This document shows, piece by piece, positions 1 to 4,435 of a stretch of 8,404 bases of DNA (within the stretch, counting starts at the first letter, position 1; the number at the start of each line of letters is the position of its first letter). A program made the position numbers and the translations under genes. The DNA is from Pontibacterium sp964228735 (GTDB lineage Bacteria > Pseudomonadota > Gammaproteobacteria > Pseudomonadales > Balneatricaceae): assembly GCF_964228735.1 (NCBI RefSeq), contig NZ_CAXRBQ010000066.1:1-8404 (forward strand), read 5' to 3'. Under the pieces are notes generated by a model. It was not told where the DNA came from. It did no database searches and saw nothing but the letters and a program-made list of their open reading frames with translations.

Positions 1-113
1 TCATGCGGGTACTTCAGGTGAGTTTATTTGAGCGAAAACCACTGGTTGAGCTATTAAATCCAGAGCCACCAGATAAGCAAAAAAGGGATCCTCAACTGAG
101 GATCCCTTTATGA
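1..113 (+). CDS. C-terminal end of an unidentified protein, possibly an IS4-type transposase remnant (partial)
   Basis: One plus-strand frame is open from the window edge to a TGA at 111-113 and encodes about 36 residues; the other two plus frames stop at 21 and 31. The visible peptide contains LQVSLFERKPLVELL followed by a Pro/Lys/Asp-rich tail ending PQLRIPL. The phrase 'L(Q)..LFE(R/K).PL..LL' followed by a short polar tail resembles the end of many IS4-family transposases, but this is from memory and the stretch is short. About 36% of codons end in G or C, visibly lower than in the neighbouring genes, which fits a mobile or foreign origin. The last third of the frame coincides with a strong hairpin (85-106), so the end could be a chance extension of a gene stopping earlier. 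Both reality and identity are uncertain. Confidence 0.35.
   Translation, partial: MRVLQVSLFERKPLVELLNPEPPDKQKRDPQLRIPL
79..109 (-). terminator. Rho-independent terminator of the minus-strand operon
   Basis: A perfect 9-bp stem (85-93 with 98-106, GGGATCCTC/GAGGATCCC) has a 4-base loop and is extended by three A-T pairs. Read on the minus strand it is followed by six T (complement of 79-84). It lies about 82 bases past the stop of the Tim44-like gene at 191 and is the natural end of that operon. On the plus strand the T-tract is only TTTA, so activity there would be weaker. Confidence 0.75.
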
Positions 114-132
114 TCAAAAACTATGGGACAGC

Positions 133-157
133 AGTGACCCAAGGGTCGCTTTTTTAT
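133..157 (+). terminator. Plus-strand rho-independent terminator for the gene entering from the left edge
   Basis: AGTGACC (133-139) pairs with GGTCGCT (144-150) in a 7-bp stem containing one G-U pair, with a 4-base loop. The stem runs directly into a T-rich tail (150-155, then ATT). The T-tract polarity is plus-strand, which implies that a plus-strand transcript enters from the left edge. It sits between the operon's own terminator and the Tim44-like stop codon. Confidence 0.55.
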
Positions 158-190
158 TGCCTGCCAACAGCCTTAGCCGCTGACATTGGA

Positions 191-1084
191 TTAACGCGGC
201 TGTTCGATGCCCACGATGATCCAGTCTGCATTCTCAACGGTCATGTCACGGGTCAGGTGCCAGATCTCGTTGAACTCGGTGGTCTGATCGGAATCTTCCT
301 TCAGCCAACCGTAGAAGTTGATGCTTACCACTACATGGTCATCTTCGGTGATGAAATTGGCCATCTCTGCCATCACCGATACCACTTCGGTGGTCTGGCT
401 TTCCGGCAGCTTGGCACGCTCTTCTTTCAGCGCATTCAGCAGCTCTTCAGAGGTGTAGCTTGCGATCTCATCCCAATCGCTGTTGTCCCAGGCACGCTGC
501 AGAATACCGAAGTGATCACGCGCACCCGCCAGGAAGGCTTCTTTGTCAAACCACTCTGGAGTCTGCGGTTCGCCGCTGCCAAAACCGGAGCTGAACGCAG
601 GAGTAGAAGGCTTAACATCTTCAACTTTTGGCTCTTCGAATGCGGTACGCTTCTGCGCACGTTCTGGACGCATCTCGTACTGTGCGCCGTCCGTTGCATA
701 TTCCGGCGGTCGTTGCGACTTCCTGAACATCGAGAAAATCTTGAAGGCGATAAACACAAACGCCAGAAGCAGCAGGATATCCATAAACTGGATACCTTCA
801 AATGCACCACCGAAGAACAGTGCGCCCAACAGGCCACCTGCCAGCAGACCTGCCATCAGGCCACCAAAGCCACTACGTTTTTTAACCGGCTGCTGGGTTT
901 TGGACGCAGTAGTCGCTGTGCTCTGTTTCTGCTGGGTTGGTGCCGGAGCAACCTGTTTCTTTTTTGGGGTTGAGAAGCTCTTACCGAAGGAGGAACCACC
1001 ACCGAGGCGCTTGGCTTCGGCGTAATCTACGGTGAACGTGAAAGAGGCCAGAACGACCATCAGGCTCACAAGAAAAGTACGCAT
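191..1084 (-). CDS. Exported or membrane-anchored Tim44-like domain protein
   Basis: This encodes 297 residues. Residues 1-24 form a signal peptide or N-terminal anchor ending near YAEA. Residues 25-71 are a low-complexity linker rich in Gly, Ser, Lys, Gln and Thr. Two hydrophobic segments follow: a glycine-rich one at about 73-93 and a second at about 100-120. After a charged/proline linker, roughly 160-297 form a Tim44-like domain, recognisable from 'FLAGARDHFGILQRAWD', an acidic helix and the final 'WHLTRD...WIIVGIEQ' strands. Mitochondrial Tim44 is a peripheral import-motor protein; bacterial relatives are mostly uncharacterised membrane proteins, so no function is assigned. The ATG at 1084 has AGGA six bases upstream, overlapping the stop of the upstream permease gene, which supports this start and coupled translation. 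It is the last gene of the operon. Confidence 0.85.
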   Translation of the reverse strand: MRTFLVSLMVVLASFTFTVDYAEAKRLGGGSSFGKSFSTPKKKQVAPAPTQQKQSTATTASKTQQPVKKRSGFGGLMAGLLAGGLLGALFFGGAFEGIQFMDILLLLAFVFIAFKIFSMFRKSQRPPEYATDGAQYEMRPERAQKRTAFEEPKVEDVKPSTPAFSSGFGSGEPQTPEWFDKEAFLAGARDHFGILQRAWDNSDWDEIASYTSEELLNALKEERAKLPESQTTEVVSVMAEMANFITEDDHVVVSINFYGWLKEDSDQTTEFNEIWHLTRDMTVENADWIIVGIEQPR

Positions 1085-1092
1085 AAAACTTC

Positions 1093-1989
1093 CTAGGTTT
1101 GTAATTTTATTCGTTTCAGGGTATCAGCAATAACCGCGAGGTAGATACCGGCGAATATTAATACCACACCCCATAGGTGGAAGGAATAGAGCTGTTCCCC
1201 CAAAAAAATTGTGGAAAGCAGCAGCCCGAACACCGGCATCAGGTGGATCGCCAGCCCTGCAATCGATGCGCCTAGCTCCTCCACCCCTTTATTCCAGAAT
1301 ATATACGCCAGTATAGATGGAAAGATCGCCAGATAGAGTACGGCTGCACCCACTTTAGCGTTCAGTTCAATCGGTTCGGCTGTGCGCATCTCCCAAAAAG
1401 TGAGTGGCGCCAGGAAAATAACCGCTACAATCACGGTCGCCCCAAAGAAGGTGAATACATCCAATTCTTTAGGCTTCCAGCGCAAAGCGACGGAGTAAAC
1501 GGCCCACACCAGAACCGCACCGGCAATCCACAGATCCCCTTTGTTGAACTCAAGCCCTGTGAGTACCGACAGATCCGCACGGGAGATCAGCACTGCAACA
1601 CCACTGAATGACAGCATGATACCCAACCACTGTTTGCGTGAGCCCCGTTCACCCAGAAACAACGCACCGATCACCAGGATCAGAATCGGGATGATCGATT
1701 GCATCAATACCGCATTGGTTGCCGTTGTATCCTGTACACCGATATAGATCTGGGTGTTAAAACCCGCCACACCCACAACACCGTAAAAGATCAGCTTGCC
1801 GATATTGGCTTGAATCACTTCGCGTTTTTTATATAGACGGGGAAGTAGCCAGGGCAGGATCAGCAACAGCGCCAGCGTCCAGCGGGAAAACGCCATGGTG
1901 ATGGGCGGTATGTCCATGTGCATGGCGCGCGCCAGCACAAAGTTACCCGACCAGAACAGCGTGGTCAGGACCAGTAACAGATAAGCCAA
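1093..1989 (-). CDS. DMT-superfamily permease with two EamA domains
   Basis: The 298-residue protein is almost entirely hydrophobic and fits ten transmembrane helices in two EamA repeats, about residues 4-135 and 150-290. Family features include the opening 'LFWSGNFVLAR', the 'NAVLMQSIIPI' helix ending 'LGERGSRKQWLGI', and the matching second-repeat end 'FLGEQLYSFHLWGVVLIFAGIYLA'. Members export or import small metabolites such as amino acids or other organic compounds across the inner membrane; the substrate cannot be read from sequence. The start is TTG at 1989: AAGGA lies about seven bases upstream, and this start is needed for the first helix, since the next ATG (residue 23) would remove it. 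That ribosome site overlaps the stop of the channel gene, and the permease stop overlaps the next gene's ribosome site. Ordinary family length. Confidence 0.93.
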   Translation of the reverse strand: MAYLLLVLTTLFWSGNFVLARAMHMDIPPITMAFSRWTLALLLILPWLLPRLYKKREVIQANIGKLIFYGVVGVAGFNTQIYIGVQDTTATNAVLMQSIIPILILVIGALFLGERGSRKQWLGIMLSFSGVAVLISRADLSVLTGLEFNKGDLWIAGAVLVWAVYSVALRWKPKELDVFTFFGATVIVAVIFLAPLTFWEMRTAEPIELNAKVGAAVLYLAIFPSILAYIFWNKGVEELGASIAGLAIHLMPVFGLLLSTIFLGEQLYSFHLWGVVLIFAGIYLAVIADTLKRIKLQT

Positions 1990-2002
1990 GGCAGAATCCT
2001 TA
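1990..2002 (-). promoter_or_regulatory. Ribosome binding site that fixes the TTG start of the permease
   Basis: On the minus strand AAGGA (complement of 1997-2001) precedes the TTG at 1989 by seven bases and overlaps the channel gene's TAA (2002-2000). The good spacing justifies a TTG start and suggests that ribosomes ending the channel gene reinitiate here. Confidence 0.65.
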
Positions 2003-3691
2003 TTGCCGGTTGAGAATTCGGGAGAGAAGATTGCCCGTCGGTTCGTTGCCGGTCAACAGGTAATGGAGTGTATTAAAGTTGTTCATGGTCCACTCCATAC
2101 GGCGCAGCGATTTGCTCTTACCGCAGAAGAGGATCTCATCCCCAGGTTTAAGCACATCCAGCTCGCCCGGCAGGATGTCGTAGATATCGTCGGTGTGCAG
2201 CATCAGAGGGAATGCCGACAGGCTTTGGGTCCGATCACGAGGGTCTTTCAACAGGACGCCTAGATTGACATCTACCCCGCTGTTCAGCATCTCGATCAGC
2301 GCCGGTGAGTTTTCCTCATCCACCCGCACAGACCAGCTGTCCAGCTCCTCTTCCTGAGTCACACTGTTCATCCGGTTGAGTAGAGTGTGCGCCCATACAT
2401 CGTCGTAGGCCTGCATCTGCTCGATAAACACCGGCAACAGCGGTGACTTCAGGTGAGCCAGCACCCGGTTGGCGATAATCTGGCCGGGTTCCATGATGAA
2501 ATCCGCCTTGGAGTTCTTAAACACCAGCTTGTTGGCATGCACGTTTTGGCGTACCACGGTCACCAGATTCTTGTTCATCTCCCGCGCAGTCATGATGATC
2601 GACAGATTGTCCGCATCGTTGTTGGTACCGGCGATAATACCCACGGCATCCTCGACCCGGGCTTCACTCAGTGTCAGCGCCTCGGTGCCCTTACCACGCA
2701 CCATATACGGCAACCCGGCATCCATCTCCGGATTACTGTCTACCACCGTCAGTTCTACATGCTCTTCGTTGAATTCCCGGTACAAGGCACTGCCAAAACG
2801 GCCGTAACCACAGATGATCCAGCGACCTTTGGTTTTCTTGTAAGCGCTGGAAAGCGGACGGTGGTAGGGATTCACCAACCAGTCGTATACCAGATGGGTG
2901 TAAGGCGCATGAGCCGCCAGAGAGAGATATTCCGCGTACACCCGGAACGGGTCCACCACCAGGTCCGTACCAAAGGACAGCAGGTTGGCGGTGGTGGTAT
3001 CCGATTCGGTGCGGCTGATCACAATACGTTCCGGACGCAGTAATTTGCTGGCGATCGCCACAGACAGGTTCACCTGATCCACATTGGTCAGCGCCAGCAC
3101 ACCCACACACTTGTCATGCTGCAAACCGGCATCATCCAGTACATCCGGCAACGAGGCATCAGCACACAAGCCCGGTACCTCGAACGGCAGATTGCCACTG
3201 ATCTCCAGTGAATCGATCTTGCTCTCGTTGATATCAATGACCACCGAGCGAATACCGCGCTGGCCCAACTTGTTGACGATAATCTCGCCGGTGACCCCGT
3301 AGCCACACACCAGATAGAAGGGTTCGGTGATCCCCTGCACTTTCCGCACAAAGGAGCGACGACGTAACATGCGACCAAACACCGGTTCCTGTATCAGGGC
3401 CAGAATCGTACCGATACCGTACAACCAGGCGATGACGGTGGCGTAGATGGTAAAGAGCGTCCACATCCGCTGCCCATCGGTGAACGCGTACGGGATCTCA
3501 CCAAAGCCAATGGTGGAGCCCATAAAGGAGACAAAATAGAACGCATGGAAGAAATCCATACGATAGGCATTGCCCTGGTCATCCACCCCAGGAATCAACA
3601 CGAAACCCAGGATTGATACCGAGTACACCAAAATCATTGTGATCAGCGGCAATCGCAGGCGCCGCAACAGGGCATACAGTACGTTATTCAT
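2000..3691 (-). CDS. Two-transmembrane potassium channel with tandem RCK (TrkA-N) domains
   Basis: This encodes 563 residues. Helix 1 is about 15-33, the pore helix and filter about 46-66, and helix 2 about 77-100. The filter reads T60-I-G-F-G-E65, a variant of the usual TVGYGD. The first RCK domain starts near 124 with a Rossmann loop CGYGVTG (129-135) and an acidic strand end at D153. The second starts near 290 with CGYGRFG (294-300) and D318. About 440-540 resembles a TrkA-C-like region ('LKPGDEILFCG'). In the family, RCK domains form a cytoplasmic ring that gates the inner-membrane pore in response to nucleotides or ions; two intact Gly motifs suggest that both domains may bind nucleotide, as described for GsuK-type channels. 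The ATG at 3691 is the first start after an in-frame TGA, but no good Shine-Dalgarno is visible. It lies 30 bases after the DUF6394-like gene and is second in the operon. Confidence 0.93.
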   Translation of the reverse strand: MNNVLYALLRRLRLPLITMILVYSVSILGFVLIPGVDDQGNAYRMDFFHAFYFVSFMGSTIGFGEIPYAFTDGQRMWTLFTIYATVIAWLYGIGTILALIQEPVFGRMLRRRSFVRKVQGITEPFYLVCGYGVTGEIIVNKLGQRGIRSVVIDINESKIDSLEISGNLPFEVPGLCADASLPDVLDDAGLQHDKCVGVLALTNVDQVNLSVAIASKLLRPERIVISRTESDTTTANLLSFGTDLVVDPFRVYAEYLSLAAHAPYTHLVYDWLVNPYHRPLSSAYKKTKGRWIICGYGRFGSALYREFNEEHVELTVVDSNPEMDAGLPYMVRGKGTEALTLSEARVEDAVGIIAGTNNDADNLSIIMTAREMNKNLVTVVRQNVHANKLVFKNSKADFIMEPGQIIANRVLAHLKSPLLPVFIEQMQAYDDVWAHTLLNRMNSVTQEEELDSWSVRVDEENSPALIEMLNSGVDVNLGVLLKDPRDRTQSLSAFPLMLHTDDIYDILPGELDVLKPGDEILFCGKSKSLRRMEWTMNNFNTLHYLLTGNEPTGNLLSRILNRQ

Positions 3692-3721
3692 GACAGGCGT
3701 TCACTAACCAGCCGCAGCCGT

Positions 3722-4105
3722 TTAGCGCCGTACCATGATGGTTTCAACCATCAGCAGGATCACGGAGATAATGTTGGCCAGCAACGCCCCGCCGCTGAGC
3801 GATACCACACTGCTCATATTGGATGGTGTCATGCCCACACCACTCACCTGTTCGGCATACCCCCAGATCAGAGCGGCAACCACCAGCTGCAGGTCTGCCA
3901 CCAGCGACGTTGCCATCATCAACGCCCCTAGGTGGGTGCGGTCGCCAAACTTGAGCGCGGTACAGATCAGGCTCACTACGATGGCAGCAAAGAACTCAAA
4001 AACGTTGTGGTGCTCGGGATTGTCGATCTCTCCCAGAAAAAATCCAAAGTTCAGGGTGAGCGCCAATACGATAAAGAACGCGAATATCACTTTCTCTTTG
4101 TTCAT
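3722..4105 (-). CDS. Small four-helix membrane protein, DUF6394-like
   Basis: The product is 127 residues from the ATG at 4105. Four hydrophobic segments are visible at about 4-24, 33-53, 59-84 and 98-124. A short polar loop holds 'EIDNPEHHN' and another 'KFGDRTHLG', both with the look of conserved family signatures; I recognise the set as DUF6394, of unknown function, by memory only. The ATG at 4105 is preferred over the in-frame GTG at 4150: it has AGG-TAGGA upstream, the protein then begins MNKEKVIF and runs straight into helix 1, and the predicted operon promoter would leave almost no leader before 4150. It is the first gene of the operon, 30 bases ahead of the K+ channel gene, so a role as channel partner or in ion homeostasis is plausible but inferred from position alone. 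Confidence 0.85.
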   Translation of the reverse strand: MNKEKVIFAFFIVLALTLNFGFFLGEIDNPEHHNVFEFFAAIVVSLICTALKFGDRTHLGALMMATSLVADLQLVVAALIWGYAEQVSGVGMTPSNMSSVVSLSGGALLANIISVILLMVETIMVRR

Positions 4106-4116
4106 GTGTCCTACCT
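4106..4116 (-). promoter_or_regulatory. Ribosome binding site that decides the start of the DUF6394-like gene
   Basis: Minus-strand AGGTAGGA (complement of 4109-4116) sits 3-8 bases before the ATG at 4105. The competing upstream GTG at 4150 has only an AGG touching the start codon, which is unusable spacing. Confidence 0.6.
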
Positions 4117-4161
4117 GTTTTCCTTCCCGAGGCCAGGGATTTTCAAGCACCTATTCGCCGG

Positions 4162-4170
4162 ATTGTAGCA
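4162..4170 (-). promoter_or_regulatory. Candidate extended -10 promoter of the four-gene operon
   Basis: Read on the minus strand this is TGCTACAAT: TACAAT matches five of six bases of the sigma-70 -10 box, and TG one base upstream makes it an extended -10, which can work without a good -35. No convincing -35 is seen at 16-18 bases. Transcription would begin near 4155, leaving a leader of about 50 bases before the ATG at 4105. Confidence 0.5.
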
Positions 4171-4299
4171 CTTGAAGCGCAGCTGCGTACCGCTGGGAAA
4201 GGAACTATATTGCTTCCTATCAATCGAAATAGGTTCTTTTCCGAAAATCTGTTAATAATTAAAAAGCCGAAACTTAGAACGAAACCATTGATTAAAAAA

Positions 4300-4328
4300 T
4301 AGACAGATTAAGCATATCAATATAGGAT
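4300..4328 (+). promoter_or_regulatory. Candidate sigma-70 promoter of the M16 protease gene
   Basis: TAGACA (4300-4305, five of six with TTGACA) is separated by 17 bases from TAGGAT (4323-4328, four of six with TATAAT), within AT-rich sequence. Transcription would start near 4335 and give a leader of about 100 bases that includes the fold at 4361-4421. Other AT-rich hexamers nearby could also serve. Confidence 0.35.
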
Positions 4329-4360
4329 CGAGTGCTTATTCAAAAATAACAAAGACAGAC

Positions 4361-4421
4361 TAAGGAACCTGCCGGACGAACTGATGCGAATCAGCAACTG
4401 TCGTTGTAGACAGGCTCCCTA
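4361..4421 (+). promoter_or_regulatory. Folded 5' leader element upstream of the protease gene, class unknown
   Basis: An outer stem pairs 4361-4371 with 4411-4421 (9 of 11 positions). An inner helix pairs ACGA (4376-4379) with TCGT (4401-4404). A terminal 5-bp hairpin CTGAT/ATCAG (4381-4385 with 4390-4394) closes a GCGA loop, a GNRA-type tetraloop. A competing hairpin CTGTC (4398-4402) / GACAG (4409-4413) with a 6-base loop is mutually exclusive with the outer and inner stems, and a second GACAG copy lies at 4354-4358. The element ends about 14 bases before the start codon, so it could affect ribosome access. It does not match any riboswitch class I can recall. A DNA-level role, such as protein binding to a palindrome, is also possible. 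Confidence 0.4.
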
Positions 4422-4435
4422 ACTTCAGAAGATTG

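Larger units (their letters stand above)
4106..4435. other. Divergent intergenic control region
   Basis: These 330 bases separate the minus-strand operon from the plus-strand protease gene and hold no supported gene. About 4205-4362 is strikingly AT-rich compared with the flanking genes, as expected of promoters. A short inverted repeat CCTAT (4216-4220) / ATAGG (4229-4233) with an 8-base spacer is a possible operator but is too short to claim. The right-hand third (4361-4421) has strong folding potential and is listed separately. Confidence 0.7.

Noticed and set aside
110..973. A 287-residue plus-strand frame opposite the Tim44-like gene
   Set aside because: It is a shadow of the minus-strand gene, starts beside a terminator, and its translation is rich in Cys, His and Phe with no recognisable domain.
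2453..3043. Plus-strand frame of 196 residues opposite the K+ channel gene
   Set aside because: It is antisense to conserved RCK domains and its translation matches nothing recognisable.
4106..4150. N-terminal extension of the DUF6394-like gene from GTG 4150
   Set aside because: It has no usable ribosome site, sits at the predicted transcription start, and the extension is polar and unlike the membrane start of the protein.
4216..4233. Inverted repeat CCTAT/ATAGG as a regulator operator
   Set aside because: Five base pairs in AT-rich sequence is too short to separate from chance.
4361..4421. Known riboswitch or integron attC site in the protease leader
   Set aside because: The conserved motifs of the cobalamin, TPP and c-di-GMP classes are absent, and there are no attC core sites or integrase nearby.
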